Positions 17,868 through 27,608 of a DNA stretch of 64,000 nucleotides are shown in pieces; within the stretch, counting starts at the first letter, position 1, and the number at the start of each line of letters is the position of its first letter. Location: positions 372,001-436,000 of the forward strand of contig NZ_FQUD01000003.1 of assembly GCF_900128945.1 (NCBI RefSeq), in the 5' to 3' direction. The translations under genes were made by a program, and so were the position numbers. The DNA is from Chryseobacterium sp. OV279 (lineage in GTDB: Bacteria > Bacteroidota > Bacteroidia > Flavobacteriales > Weeksellaceae). The notes beneath the pieces were generated by a model that saw nothing but the letters and a program-made list of their open reading frames with translations, did not search any database and was not told where the DNA came from.

Positions 17868-18778
17868 TTAGAGGAGTGAAATACAACCAGATAGATTTTG
17901 AAAAATATACAGAATGTTTGGAGAATTCAATACAAAGGAAATATTCAGCATCACAGACTTTCTTAGATATAACGGCTGACAAGAAATGGGATCTTCTGGT
18001 GTACAATGATTACGAAGCAGTGATGCCTGTCCCCTTTATCTATAAAAACGGAATTAAAATCGTTCATAATCCGTTGATGTGTCAGCAATTGGGCGTGTTT
18101 TCAGTTAAGGATAATCCAAAAATAAATGAGAAGTTCCTCAGTTTTCTACAGAAAAACTATCTGATCAGAGTCTATTATTTTAATGAGAACAATAGTTTTG
18201 AGACAAAATTGAACTCTAAAAAGAATTTTATCTTGTATTCTGATGATTATTCTAATGTTTTTGCTAAATATTCCCCCAAGAGAAAAAGAAAATTAAGACT
18301 GAATGATGAAGTTATTGAAAATTCGGATATCAAAGAAGTTAGTTATCAGGAAGCAAAGGATTTTATAGAACAGCATGTGATAGGGCTTGATAAAGAACAT
18401 GATTCAATAGAATTACTGAAAAGTCTTGAAGCATTTTACTCACTCAAACATCTGAAATTCTTAGCTTTCTATTATCATCAGCAGATTACGAATATGATTG
18501 CTACCTATTCGGATTATGATACAATTGCTCTTTTAGGAAATTTCAATAACAGAAAATATATTAAAATAGCCGGAGCATCAGTACTTATCGATTATTTAAT
18601 CAAAGAAAATATAGCCAATTATAATTTTGATTTTGAAGGAGGAAACCTCCCTAGTATTGAAGAATTTTTTCGGGGATTCAGGCCTGAACTCAGACCGTAT
18701 GCAGTCATTGAAAATTCAAAAGAAACATTGATCAAAAAATATGCATCATTTATTTTGAGAGGGAAAATTTTAGGATAA
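17864..18778 (+). CDS. FemAB/GNAT-like acyltransferase, putative
   Basis: 304 aa, no signal peptide. The C-terminal part contains FDFEGGNLPSIEEFFRGF, which resembles the F-D-F-E-G-S motif of FemAB-like members of the GNAT superfamily, and a middle RKRKLRLNDEV segment. Such proteins transfer acyl or aminoacyl groups. No substrate can be assigned. The gene overlaps radC by 4 bp, so the two are probably expressed together although no functional link is obvious. This is a tentative assignment. Confidence 0.6.
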   Translation: MIRGVKYNQIDFEKYTECLENSIQRKYSASQTFLDITADKKWDLLVYNDYEAVMPVPFIYKNGIKIVHNPLMCQQLGVFSVKDNPKINEKFLSFLQKNYLIRVYYFNENNSFETKLNSKKNFILYSDDYSNVFAKYSPKRKRKLRLNDEVIENSDIKEVSYQEAKDFIEQHVIGLDKEHDSIELLKSLEAFYSLKHLKFLAFYYHQQITNMIATYSDYDTIALLGNFNNRKYIKIAGASVLIDYLIKENIANYNFDFEGGNLPSIEEFFRGFRPELRPYAVIENSKETLIKKYASFILRGKILG

Positions 18779-18865
18779 TTATCTTATAGAATTTATTATT
18801 TAGAACGGTTTTAATTAGATATTATTTGTTACCTTTATCAAGTATTTATCACTAATATTTCAGCT

Positions 18866-19798
18866 ATGCTAAAGCAGATCCGTCAATATAAACTTCCTTA
18901 TGTCATCTATAATTTTTTTAATAAGAAAAAATTACAGCACAATATTCCTTTATATAAAAAGTACGGTATTAGTAAAAATTACTTTTCCAGCATTTCCAGT
19001 TCTGATTTTGCCCATCTTCCGGCTTCGGAAAGAACTATTGGTCAAGAGAAGCTTACCCATACAGATTTTTTCAAGGAACTATCAGATGAAAATAAAGAAA
19101 GTGCGCTGAAGTATGATGATAACGGTTATATGATTTTAAGGAATTTTATCAGTGAAGATGATGCCGACAGGATCAACAGTGAAATTGAGACACTGATGGA
19201 AAATGGTACCCTGAAATTCATTTATGGAGGAAAACTTATGTTTGCTATTCATCATTCTGAAATCATTAAAAGTATTGGAAGTGATAAGAAGCTTCTGGAT
19301 TTTCTATCTGTACTTTTAGATGGTAAAGCCAAGCTTTTTCAGAGTATCAATTTTATTAATGGCAGTCAGCAAAAGACCCATTCCGATAGTATTCACATGA
19401 CGACTTATCCGTTGGGCGGACTTCTTGGAGTATGGATTGCTCTGGAAGATGTGGATGAAACTAATGGTGCCCTTCATTATATTCCGGGAAGTCACAAACT
19501 TCCTTATTTTCTTAATTCTGATTATGAAAATGAAGGAGATGCCATCCGAATTGGCAAAAAAAGCTACAGAGCTTATGAAGAATTTTTAGAAGATAAAGTC
19601 AAGGAATTAGGTCTGAAAAAAGAAATTTTTAAAGCTAAAAAAGGGGATATGCTGATATGGCATGCCAACATCCTTCATGGCGGCGAACCTCATACTGATA
19701 AGAACAGAACCAGAAAAAGCCTTGTGTATCACTTTTTTGATGAAAATAGTGTGTGTTATCATGAGGTTACCCAGAGACCTGCGCTTTTTGAACTTTGA
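18866..19798 (+). CDS. Phytanoyl-CoA dioxygenase (PhyH) family protein
   Basis: 310 aa. Seen: H-S-D at 172-174 (H-x-D iron ligands), GLLGVWIALEDVDETNGALHYIPGSHK typical of the double-stranded beta helix, the distal iron His in HANILHGG, and R near NRTRKSLVYHF for 2-oxoglutarate binding. The family uses Fe(II), O2 and 2-oxoglutarate to hydroxylate small molecules or lipids; the substrate here is unknown. It is cytosolic (no signal peptide). An 88-bp spacer separates it from the FemAB-like gene. Confidence 0.88.
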   Translation: MLKQIRQYKLPYVIYNFFNKKKLQHNIPLYKKYGISKNYFSSISSSDFAHLPASERTIGQEKLTHTDFFKELSDENKESALKYDDNGYMILRNFISEDDADRINSEIETLMENGTLKFIYGGKLMFAIHHSEIIKSIGSDKKLLDFLSVLLDGKAKLFQSINFINGSQQKTHSDSIHMTTYPLGGLLGVWIALEDVDETNGALHYIPGSHKLPYFLNSDYENEGDAIRIGKKSYRAYEEFLEDKVKELGLKKEIFKAKKGDMLIWHANILHGGEPHTDKNRTRKSLVYHFFDENSVCYHEVTQRPALFEL

Positions 19799-19876
19799 TG
19801 GAGTAAAGTTTCGAAGGTTTACACAGTCTTACTGAATAAAAAATCTTAATAATAACGGGCAATAGAATAGTTTTTT

Positions 19877-19884
19877 TACTTTTG
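19877..19884 (+). promoter_or_regulatory. Candidate -7 box for the membrane protein gene at 19905
   Basis: TACTTTTG matches TAnnTTTG, 20 bp upstream of the ATG. Confidence 0.55.
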
Positions 19885-19904
19885 CATTCTACTGAATCAA
19901 CAAA

Positions 19905-21077
19905 ATGTTCATGAAGCAAACTAAGACTATTCTTGTTTTTATATTTTCCCTCTATTTATGCCTGATATCATATTATCTGTATACTCATCAGTACTACAAT
20001 GTTGATATAGAAGCCTATGTTGGGCTTATTTACAAAGCAGAATATCCTGAGATGAAAATAGAGGATATTCATAAAAAAGTTTATACAGAACTCAAAGGAA
20101 CCAATCCGAAAATTTTTGGAATTACGCCTCAGGATGAGGAAATTGCAGTAGGTGAGAACACTTATTATAAAGTGCTATCAGAAAATCCCAAAGCCTATGA
20201 AGAGGAACTGCAGCTTTTTTCAGTAAAGCCCTTTTATAATTTTGTCAACTGGATGTTTTTTAAACTGGGCTTCAAAGCTCCAGTCGCTGTATCTTTAACT
20301 TCCATCCTTTCTTTTGTTGCCATTTTGGTTTTAATATTCAGCTTTCTGATTCAGATTTTGAAGAATTATCCGTTGGCTTTTATCTTAACGGTTTTAATTT
20401 CTTTATTCAAACCTCTTCTGGAGGCCAGCAGACATGCTTCAGCAGACAGTTTGTCGTGTTTTTTACTATTGTTGAGCTTTTATACTTTTGTGGTGAAAAA
20501 AAATCATCTTTGGACTACGGTTTTTGCAATGCTCTGTATTTTGACAAGACCCGAATATTTTATTCTATATTCATTTCTTTATATTTTAATTTATTTTTAC
20601 AGAAACAATCTTCAGCTTAGCCGCTCGAAACTATTGATGTCTTATGGATATATTTTTCTTTCTTTCTTTTTGATTCAGTATTTTAACCAGATTTCCTGGT
20701 CTACCTTGGTGATGAATCAGTTTACAAAAGTTCAGATTTATCCTATATCAGATCCGGATCCGTTTTACTTTCCGGATTATCTGAATTATGTTAAGAAAGT
20801 AATAATGCTGGATTTTAATGGCTCGTATTTTCCAATTTTATTGTTATTTATTGTGATCATTCTGGCTAATAAATTTTCGGTGAATAGTAGGAGAAGCTGG
20901 TTGCAGTCTTTGTTCTTTGCAACTATTTATGTTTCTGTTTTCTTTAGATTTTTGATTTTTCCGAGTTTGGCCAACAGAATGATGATCGGTTTTTATCTCG
21001 TCATTATACTATCCCTGATTTATATTCAAAATTCTAAGACCGATATATTCAAAAACTCTTTAGAAGCCGGAAAATAA
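19905..21077 (+). CDS. Polytopic membrane protein of unknown function
   Basis: 390 aa with an N-terminal hydrophobic helix, a hydrophilic section of about 90 residues (about 30-120), then about eight further helices. The layout (first helix, external loop, many helices, basic loops) resembles small glycosyltransferase-C or O-antigen-type membrane proteins, but no catalytic motif was recognised. An alternative ATG lies two codons downstream (MKQTK). A -7 box sits just before the gene, so it may have its own promoter. Confidence 0.7.
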   Translation: MFMKQTKTILVFIFSLYLCLISYYLYTHQYYNVDIEAYVGLIYKAEYPEMKIEDIHKKVYTELKGTNPKIFGITPQDEEIAVGENTYYKVLSENPKAYEEELQLFSVKPFYNFVNWMFFKLGFKAPVAVSLTSILSFVAILVLIFSFLIQILKNYPLAFILTVLISLFKPLLEASRHASADSLSCFLLLLSFYTFVVKKNHLWTTVFAMLCILTRPEYFILYSFLYILIYFYRNNLQLSRSKLLMSYGYIFLSFFLIQYFNQISWSTLVMNQFTKVQIYPISDPDPFYFPDYLNYVKKVIMLDFNGSYFPILLLFIVIILANKFSVNSRRSWLQSLFFATIYVSVFFRFLIFPSLANRMMIGFYLVIILSLIYIQNSKTDIFKNSLEAGK

Positions 21078-21081
21078 TTAG

Positions 21082-21089
21082 TAATTTTG
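21082..21089 (+). promoter_or_regulatory. -7 box before the gene at 21102
   Basis: TAATTTTG matches TAnnTTTG. It overlaps the TTG of an upstream alternative start, which argues for the ATG at 21102 as the true start. Confidence 0.55.
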
Positions 21090-21101
21090 CGGTCTAAAAT
21101 T

Positions 21102-21614
21102 ATGGGTAGTTTTTCAGGATATTTACCGTATGCTTTTGCATTGATTATCGCAATTCCTTTTCTGGTTTTGCTGAGACAATTTGTACACTCGTACATCACC
21201 CTTAAGAATCAGGAGATCAAACTGCTTTCTGTAAAATCGAATGCTGAAAACAAGGCCCATTCTTATGAAAGAATGACTTTGTTTCTGGAAAGGATGAAAC
21301 CTTCAAACCTGATTCAGAAGTTTGATAAGGGGCTGGCTCCGAATGAATTCATCTTTTTGACCGAAAAAACCATCAATGATGAGTTTGAATACAATACTTC
21401 ACAACAGCTGTATGTTACGAAAAATTCATGGAAGAATATCGTAGATTCCAAAAATGCTTTGATAGATTTACTTCACAAAACCTATGACGGGCTGAATGCG
21501 AATGCAGATCTTGAAGAATTCAAAACCATTTTCATCATGAACTATATGGAAGGGGATGATTATATCGCTGCTACCATAGAAGACCTTAGAAGAGAAATTT
21601 TAATTATAACTTAA
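21102..21614 (+). CDS. Conserved Bacteroidota single-pass membrane protein
   Basis: 170 aa from ATG 21102 (MGSFSGYLPYAFAL). A longer frame starting at a TTG at 21087 would lie inside the promoter-like box. One transmembrane helix (about 7-27) is followed by LRQFVHSYITLKNQEIKLL, which starts a long, probably coiled-coil, charged region. It ends with MEGDDYIAATIEDLRREIL. No catalytic motif is visible and the function is unknown. The pyrophosphatase gene follows after 17 bp, so both could be on one transcript. Confidence 0.72.
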   Translation: MGSFSGYLPYAFALIIAIPFLVLLRQFVHSYITLKNQEIKLLSVKSNAENKAHSYERMTLFLERMKPSNLIQKFDKGLAPNEFIFLTEKTINDEFEYNTSQQLYVTKNSWKNIVDSKNALIDLLHKTYDGLNANADLEEFKTIFIMNYMEGDDYIAATIEDLRREILIIT

Positions 21615-21631
21615 AAAATAACAGATAAATA

Positions 21632-22243
21632 ATGATTCCAAATTTTAAAGCACATCCATGGCACGGGGTTTCTGCAGGAGAAGATGCGCCAAATGTTGTC
21701 AATGTATTCGTGGAAATCGTTCCTTCAGATACAATTAAATATGAAGTAGATAAAGAAACAGGATTTTTAAAGGTAGACAGACCTCAGAAATTTTCTAATA
21801 TTATTCCCGCTTTATATGGGTTTGTTCCAAGAACATACTGCCACAATGAAGTAATGAAACTGGCTGTAGAAGCTGGAGCAGATGATGTAACGGAAGGTGA
21901 TCATGACCCGCTTGATATTTGTGTATTAAGCTCTCACAATATTCATTCAGGAGGATTATTAATGGAAGCTATTCCAATCGGTGGATTCAAAATGATCGAT
22001 GGAGGTGAAGCAGATGATAAAATCGTTGCCGTAATGATTGGTGACCACGCTTTCGGGCATTTCAGAGATATCGCTGAACTTCCTGAAGCTGAAGTGAAGA
22101 GATTAATGCACTACTTCTTAACGTATAAAAACTTACCGGATGAACCTGCAAAATGTAGAATTCATGAGGTATACGGAGCTGAGCACGCTAAAAAAGTGAT
22201 CAAAGCTTCTCAAAAAGATTACGCAGAAAAATTCGGAGGCTAG
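21632..22243 (+). CDS. ppa: Inorganic pyrophosphatase (family I, soluble)
   Basis: 203 aa. Family I signatures include YEVDKETGFLKVDRP, YGFVPRTYC, EGDHDPLDICVL (the metal-binding Asp cluster, usually D-x-D-P-x-D) and the C-terminal acidic positions. The enzyme hydrolyses cytosolic PPi to phosphate, pulling biosynthetic reactions forward. It lies directly upstream of a membrane-bound pyrophosphatase gene, so two PPi-consuming enzymes sit next to each other, separated by a terminator and a 260-bp spacer. Confidence 0.94.
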   Translation: MIPNFKAHPWHGVSAGEDAPNVVNVFVEIVPSDTIKYEVDKETGFLKVDRPQKFSNIIPALYGFVPRTYCHNEVMKLAVEAGADDVTEGDHDPLDICVLSSHNIHSGGLLMEAIPIGGFKMIDGGEADDKIVAVMIGDHAFGHFRDIAELPEAEVKRLMHYFLTYKNLPDEPAKCRIHEVYGAEHAKKVIKASQKDYAEKFGG

Positions 22244-22263
22244 AATACAGCATTCCAAAATCA

Positions 22264-22300
22264 TAAAAAAGGCAGGTGAATTTTCATCTGCCTTTTTATT
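22264..22300 (+). terminator. Terminator of ppa
   Basis: AAAAAGGCAG / CTGCCTTTTT stem with a T-run, starting about 20 bp after the ppa stop codon. Confidence 0.88.
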
Positions 22301-22559
22301 TGTGTAAATAACTCGTTTTCCAATGAGAACAGAAGCTATTGTATTGATTTTTCAAAAACGTATTTCCCCTTTTTTCCATAGTTTACATCATAAGAAATAC
22401 AAGAAAGATTAAATAAATTAATGCTTTTATAAAATTACCTTTTGATCGTGTTTTAAATTTTCGAAAAAATATATTATAGAACAAGACTTAATAAAACAAT
22501 GGATTTTTTGTTATATTTATAAAACTAATTACTTTTTATTAATATTAAAATAATAAACT

Positions 22560-25295
22560 ATGGATTTGTTCTATTTAGTTCCGGTCTTCGGCGTTGTCGC
22601 CTTGTTGTATACTTTCCTGCAGAGTAACTGGGTAAGTAAACAGAATGCCGGAAACGAGAAAATGAAAATAATCAGCGGACATATCGCTGACGGTGCCATG
22701 GCCTTTCTAAAGGCTGAGTACAAGATTTTAACCTATTTCGTAGTGGTAGTCGCCATTTTACTGGCTGTGATGGGATCTACGAATTCCAATTCTCACTGGA
22801 GTATCGGGCTTGCCTTTGCTATTGGAGCTGTATTTTCCGCTCTGGCAGGCTTCATTGGAATGAAGATCGCGACTAAAGCGAATGTAAGAACGGCAGAAGC
22901 CGCAAGAACTTCACTTTCAAAAGCATTAAAGGTTTCCTTTACAGGAGGTTCTGTAATGGGAATGGGGGTTGCCGGACTGGCAGTTCTTGGCTTGGGAGCT
23001 CTCTTTCTGATCATTAAACAGATCTTTGCTCCTGATTCTACAGTAGATTCCCACGAAATGGAAAAGACGATTGAAATTCTTACTGGATTTTCTCTGGGAG
23101 CAGAATCGATTGCTCTTTTTGCCAGAGTGGGCGGAGGTATTTATACTAAAGCTGCCGACGTAGGTGCCGACCTGGTAGGAAAAGTAGAAGCGGGAATTCC
23201 TGAAGATGATCCTAGAAATCCAGCGACGATTGCTGATAACGTAGGTGATAACGTAGGAGATGTAGCAGGAATGGGAGCCGATTTATTTGGTTCGTATGTA
23301 GCTACTGTTTTAGCAACGATGGTTTTGGGAAGAGAAACAATGTCCGATGATGCTTTCGGAGGTTTTGCACCGATTCTTCTTCCGATGCTTATTGCAGGAA
23401 CTGGGATTATTTTTTCCATGATAGGAACTTTATTTGTAAGAATCAATGAGAATGATGGCTTATCCACTTCAAGCGTACAGAATGCCCTGAATTTGGGGAA
23501 CTGGGGAAGTATCGTGATCACGGCTATCTCTTCCTATTTCCTGGTGAATTACCTTCTTCCTGAAAAAATGACTCTCAGGGAACATGAGTTTACCAAGATG
23601 GGAGTTTTCGGAGCTATTATGGTAGGACTTGTTGTAGGTACTTTAATGAGTATCATCACAGAATATTATACAGCCATGGGTAAAAGGCCGGTTTCCAGTA
23701 TTGTGAGACAGTCTTCTACAGGCCATGCCACCAATATTATCGGAGGTCTTGCCGTTGGAATGGAATCTACATTACTTCCCATTCTTGTGCTGGCAGGCGG
23801 TATTTACGGATCCTATTTATGTGCCGGACTTTACGGAGTAGCTATTGCTGCAGCCGGAATGATGGCTACGACTGCGATGCAGCTTGCGATTGATGCTTTC
23901 GGGCCTATTGCGGATAATGCAGGGGGAATTGCTGAAATGAGCGAGCTTCCAAAAGAAGTCCGTGAAAAAACAGATATCCTGGATGCCGTTGGAAACACGA
24001 CAGCAGCCAGTGGAAAAGGATTTGCCATTGCTTCCGCAGCTTTGACTGCATTGGCTCTATTTGCAGCCTTTGTAGGAATTGCGGGTATTGACGGCATTGA
24101 TATTTACAGAGCTGATGTTCTGGCTGGATTGTTTGTCGGAGGAATGATCCCATTCATTTTCTCATCACTTGCGATTACGGCAGTGGGACAGGCAGCAATG
24201 GCTATGGTGGAAGAAGTAAGAAGGCAGTTCCGCGAAATTCCGGGGATTCTGGAAGGAAAGGCACAGCCTGAATACGAAAAATGTGTAGCTATTTCCACAG
24301 ATGCATCCATCAGAAAAATGATGCTTCCGGGAGCTATTACTATTATTTCACCTCTTTTGGTTGGATTTATCTTCGGCCCTGAAGTATTGGGAGGATTCTT
24401 AGCCGGAGCTACCGTTTGTGGTGTTCTGATGGGAATGTTCCAGAATAATGCGGGTGGTGCCTGGGATAATGCTAAAAAATCATTTGAAAAAGGAGTGGAT
24501 ATCAACGGTCAAACGTATTATAAAGGTTCAGAGCCTCATAAAGCTTCCGTAACGGGAGATACAGTTGGAGATCCGTTTAAAGATACTTCAGGACCATCCA
24601 TGAACATCCTGATCAAACTGATGTCTATCGTTTCACTGGTGATTGCACCGACATTAGCGGTCATTCATAAAGATAAAATTGAAGCGAACAGAAAAGCTAA
24701 ACTGGAGAGCTTGACAAGAGCAACCACTGGCAGCTCAAAGATAAGTCATGCACAGCTTGAAACGGTTACTCCTTCTCCAACGGAGATTAAAGGACATCTG
24801 AACGAAAACGGAGATTTTGTATATGAAACCGGAAATATTCAGGAGATTAAACTGAAAGGTGGGAAAATAATTACATTGGGAGAAGGAAGCAGGCTGTTTC
24901 AATTGTATAAAGCGGTACAGCAAAAAGATCAGACGATCATCGATCCTAATAACTGGTATACTGTTGAAAATCTATACTTCCAGACCGGATCCAGTGATCT
25001 GAAGACTGGTTCAGAACTACAGTTAAATAATCTTGCTGAAATTCTAAATGCCTATCCTAACCTAAAAATAAAACTAGGCGGGTATACAGATAATACTGGA
25101 AATGAAGAAAGCAATCAGAAACTATCCAATCTGAGAGCTCAAACGGCTAAACTAAAGTTGCTTGAATTGGGTATTCCTTCAGACAGAGTAGAGGCAGAAG
25201 GCTACGGTTCTCAGCATCCTGTTTGTGAAGCAAATGATACCGATGAATGTAAAGCTAAAAACAGAAGAATTGATGTAAGAGTTCTTGCTCTTTAA
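22560..25295 (+). CDS. hppA: Membrane-bound ion-pumping pyrophosphatase with C-terminal OmpA-like domain
   Basis: 911 aa. Residues about 1-710 are a polytopic M-PPase: [20 protein letters not shown] and [26 protein letters not shown] form the PPi/Mg site. The site [10 protein letters not shown] (residues 478-487) has A482 and G485, the pattern of K+-dependent enzymes (K+-independent ones have Lys and Thr there). Many K+-dependent members pump Na+, but ion choice cannot be read here. After a linker (about 720-790), residues about 800-911 form an OmpA C-terminal domain ([30 protein letters not shown]), which binds peptidoglycan. The M-PPase C-terminus is thought to face the periplasm, so this fits. 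It would convert PPi hydrolysis into an ion gradient. A terminator follows. Confidence 0.93.
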   Translation: MDLFYLVPVFGVVALLYTFLQSNWVSKQNAGNEKMKIISGHIADGAMAFLKAEYKILTYFVVVVAILLAVMGSTNSNSHWSIGLAFAIGAVFSALAGFIGMKIATKANVRTAEAARTSLSKALKVSFTGGSVMGMGVAGLAVLGLGALFLIIKQIFAPDSTVDSHEMEKTIEILTGFSLGAESIALFARVGGGIYTKAADVGADLVGKVEAGIPEDDPRNPATIADNVGDNVGDVAGMGADLFGSYVATVLATMVLGRETMSDDAFGGFAPILLPMLIAGTGIIFSMIGTLFVRINENDGLSTSSVQNALNLGNWGSIVITAISSYFLVNYLLPEKMTLREHEFTKMGVFGAIMVGLVVGTLMSIITEYYTAMGKRPVSSIVRQSSTGHATNIIGGLAVGMESTLLPILVLAGGIYGSYLCAGLYGVAIAAAGMMATTAMQLAIDAFGPIADNAGGIAEMSELPKEVREKTDILDAVGNTTAASGKGFAIASAALTALALFAAFVGIAGIDGIDIYRADVLAGLFVGGMIPFIFSSLAITAVGQAAMAMVEEVRRQFREIPGILEGKAQPEYEKCVAISTDASIRKMMLPGAITIISPLLVGFIFGPEVLGGFLAGATVCGVLMGMFQNNAGGAWDNAKKSFEKGVDINGQTYYKGSEPHKASVTGDTVGDPFKDTSGPSMNILIKLMSIVSLVIAPTLAVIHKDKIEANRKAKLESLTRATTGSSKISHAQLETVTPSPTEIKGHLNENGDFVYETGNIQEIKLKGGKIITLGEGSRLFQLYKAVQQKDQTIIDPNNWYTVENLYFQTGSSDLKTGSELQLNNLAEILNAYPNLKIKLGGYTDNTGNEESNQKLSNLRAQTAKLKLLELGIPSDRVEAEGYGSQHPVCEANDTDECKAKNRRIDVRVLAL

Positions 25296-25323
25296 AATCA
25301 AAAAATAATTAATTAAACACACA

Positions 25324-25357
25324 AAGCACCGCCTGGAATCAGGCGGTGCTTTTTTAT
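25324..25357 (+). terminator. Terminator of hppA
   Basis: AAGCACCGCCTG / CAGGCGGTGCTT, a 12-bp stem with a GAAT loop and TTTTT. Confidence 0.94.
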
Positions 25358-25647
25358 GGATAACGACTTTAGATTTAAAATAAAAATTATCCACAATCAT
25401 CTGGGAAATCCGTGTATTTTGTGGGAAAAAATACCAACCACATAAGTGACAAAAGCTTTTTATAATCATTTAAGAGTATATTTAAAGTTTAAATCTTAAT
25501 GCAAAAAAAAACACTTAAGTTGGTAAAAAATCAAAGATTTTTATAATACTGTAAAATACCCACAGTCATCTGTGTCAATCTGTGAAATCAGTGGTTAAAA
25601 AAATACAGCCCGATTGTCATCATGATACATTTCGAATTAATGTTTGT
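25358..25647. other. Intergenic region with degenerate repeat phrases
   Basis: About 290 bp. No coding region is supported. It carries ATCATCTGGGAAATCCGTG and ATCTGTGTCAATCTGTGAAA phrases of the dispersed ATCTG type, and one TTATCCACA (25385-25393) inside such a phrase, which is probably coincidental. Confidence 0.4.
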
Positions 25648-26787
25648 CTAAAGGTGTTTTTGCAAATGCTCCAAAGCCTGAATAATCACTTCATCTTTTT
25701 TCGCGAAGCTGAAACGGATGTAATCTGAGTCCTGTCTGGAATTATAAAACGCAGAAAGCGGCAGGCAAGCCGTTTTTTTCTCCACGGTCAGCCATTTCGA
25801 AAATTCCACATCCGTCATTGTTTTGGAAACATTTCTGAAATTAACCACCTGAAAAACACTTCCTTCAGCCTTTTTTGTGGCTTCTAAAGGCGTAAAGGCA
25901 ATCATTTCATTAAAAATATCTCTTTTACCCTGCATAATCCGGCGGTTTTCAGAAGAATCAAATACTTCAAGGTATCGTGCAAGAGCATACTGGGCAGGTG
26001 CATTGGCGCTGTAAGAAATATACTGCTGATGACATCTGAATCTTGCCGTGAGATCTTCAGAAGCGAGCAGATAACTCACCTTCCAGCCGGAAGTGTGAAA
26101 CATTTTCCCGAAAGAAAAAATACAGAAAGTCCTGTTTTTCAGTTCAGGATGAAGAAAAGAACTGTAATGTTCAACCCCGTCATAACAATACGTATCGTAG
26201 ATTTCTTCCGAAATGAGATAGATTTCCTGATGCTTGATTAATTCATACAGCTGATTCCAGTCACTTTGCGTCCAGATGGTTCCTGTAGGATTTTGAGGCG
26301 AATTGACGATGATGGCTTTTGTTTTTTCAGAAATGCAGAGTTGAAATTTTTCCCAGTTAATGGTAAAATCATGGTCAAGGTCATAGTAGACGGGAACACC
26401 GCCGTTTAAGACTACAGAAGGTCCGTATGTGTAATAGGAAGGTTGAATAATGATCACTTCATCTCCCTGATTTAAAACAGATTTAAGGGCGGTATGTAAA
26501 GCAAAAGTTGCGCAGGGAATGATGGTCACCTCATTTTCTTTCAGATGAACACTGTTTACTCTGGCAGCATTGAATGTAATAATATTTTTAATGAGCAAAG
26601 GATTTCCCGCAAGCGGCTCATATTGATGGCATTGATGGTCTGCAGCTTCTATCAGAAATGTTTTCAGCCGGCTGTCGATATCAAAATCGGGAAGCCCTAG
26701 AGAAAGGTCGAAGCTGTTATTTCTGGACGCAAGTTCAGACATTTCCGTGAAAAACGAATAATGAGTGAATCCGTAAATTCTTTCCAT
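25648..26787 (-). CDS. PLP-dependent aminotransferase, YbdL/methionine aminotransferase type
   Basis: 379 aa, fold-type I class I/II aminotransferase. The PLP-binding lysine is K228 in SFGKMFHTSGWK; the loop VNSPQNPTGT (161-170) and SYYTYGP are typical. The N-terminus SLGLPDFDID matches the methionine/kynurenine aminotransferase-like branch (YbdL). An odd point: the residue contacting the pyridine nitrogen, usually Asp in SDEVYE, is Glu (E194, SEEIYD). It would transfer the amino group of methionine or aromatic amino acids to a keto acid. It has its own -7 box and is monocistronic. Confidence 0.87.
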   Translation of the reverse strand: MERIYGFTHYSFFTEMSELASRNNSFDLSLGLPDFDIDSRLKTFLIEAADHQCHQYEPLAGNPLLIKNIITFNAARVNSVHLKENEVTIIPCATFALHTALKSVLNQGDEVIIIQPSYYTYGPSVVLNGGVPVYYDLDHDFTINWEKFQLCISEKTKAIIVNSPQNPTGTIWTQSDWNQLYELIKHQEIYLISEEIYDTYCYDGVEHYSSFLHPELKNRTFCIFSFGKMFHTSGWKVSYLLASEDLTARFRCHQQYISYSANAPAQYALARYLEVFDSSENRRIMQGKRDIFNEMIAFTPLEATKKAEGSVFQVVNFRNVSKTMTDVEFSKWLTVEKKTACLPLSAFYNSRQDSDYIRFSFAKKDEVIIQALEHLQKHL

Positions 26788-26804
26788 CTATTTTGCATTT
26801 ATAT

Positions 26805-26812
26805 CAAATATA
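26805..26812 (-). promoter_or_regulatory. Candidate -7 box for the aminotransferase gene
   Basis: On the minus strand TATATTTG matches TAnnTTTG, about 18 bp before the ATG. Confidence 0.55.
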
Positions 26813-26956
26813 AGAAAAATAGACATTCATTAAATTGAATCATAAAAATATATTGTTTTCTTTAATGAATCTTTATTCAACTGTGTTTTTACTTTTGAAA
26901 ATTTTGATTTTTTTTATCTTTATCCAATTATTAAATTTTAAATAAGCGACAACGCA

Positions 26957-27511
26957 ATGAAAAAAAGTATTCTTCTATTTTCTTTTGGTTTCTGCACCAT
27001 TCTAAGTGCACAGACTTCTCCTCCGGTGATTAAAAAGCCATTAACGACATCCAGCGGTCTGAAAATAAACTCAAGAAAGGGGACTCTCATTGAAAAGAAA
27101 ATCTATAATCTGGCTAAATTCAAAACCCTGGATATTCAGAAAATAGTTACTAAAGACATGTCTGATCAGACTGCAGAAAGTGTTCTTGGAATTATCTACG
27201 AATATGAAACTTTTGACAATACTTCAAAGAAAACATTAACCATTGAAAAAGCAGAACTTTCTAAACTGATTCAGTCTCTTCAAACCTTAGAACAAAAAGA
27301 AAATGAAGGTAAACCTGATCAGGAAGTAAAGTATAAGTTTCTGACCCTGAATAATATTGAATTTGGAGGGATCTATAATGAGAAGCTGAAAAGCTGGATC
27401 AATTATATAAAAATACCGTCCACACTGTATAACCAGAGTTTAAACGAATTCAGTAAAGATGAATTGAAAGAACTGATTAAAATTTTGAAAAACGCAGAAC
27501 AGAATCTGTGA
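26957..27511 (+). CDS. Exported protein of unknown function
   Basis: 184 aa with a signal peptide (MKKSILLFSFGFCTILSAQ) and likely cleavage after Ala-Gln, as usual in this organism. The rest is hydrophilic with mixed alpha/beta pattern, including LTIEKAELSKLIQSLQTLEQ and a C-terminal FSKDELKELIKILKNAEQN. No known domain was recognised. It is located in front of an M28 peptidase gene with a 97-bp gap. Confidence 0.75.
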   Translation: MKKSILLFSFGFCTILSAQTSPPVIKKPLTTSSGLKINSRKGTLIEKKIYNLAKFKTLDIQKIVTKDMSDQTAESVLGIIYEYETFDNTSKKTLTIEKAELSKLIQSLQTLEQKENEGKPDQEVKYKFLTLNNIEFGGIYNEKLKSWINYIKIPSTLYNQSLNEFSKDELKELIKILKNAEQNL

Positions 27512-27608
27512 TCAATTGGTGATCCAGACGATCAATAAACATAAACCGTCGTTATATAGCGCTTGGGGTTCAATAAAAATTTGTTATTTTTAAGAAAATT
27601 ATTATCAT

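Noticed and set aside
24968..24990. ENLYFQ in the pyrophosphatase-OmpA linker, identical to a TEV protease site
   Set aside because: It is followed by Thr, lies at the beginning of the natural OmpA domain and is surrounded by native sequence; taken as coincidence, not a cloning tag.
25385..25393. Single TTATCCACA as DnaA box
   Set aside because: Part of an ATCATCTG-type repeat phrase and alone; one match per window is expected by chance.
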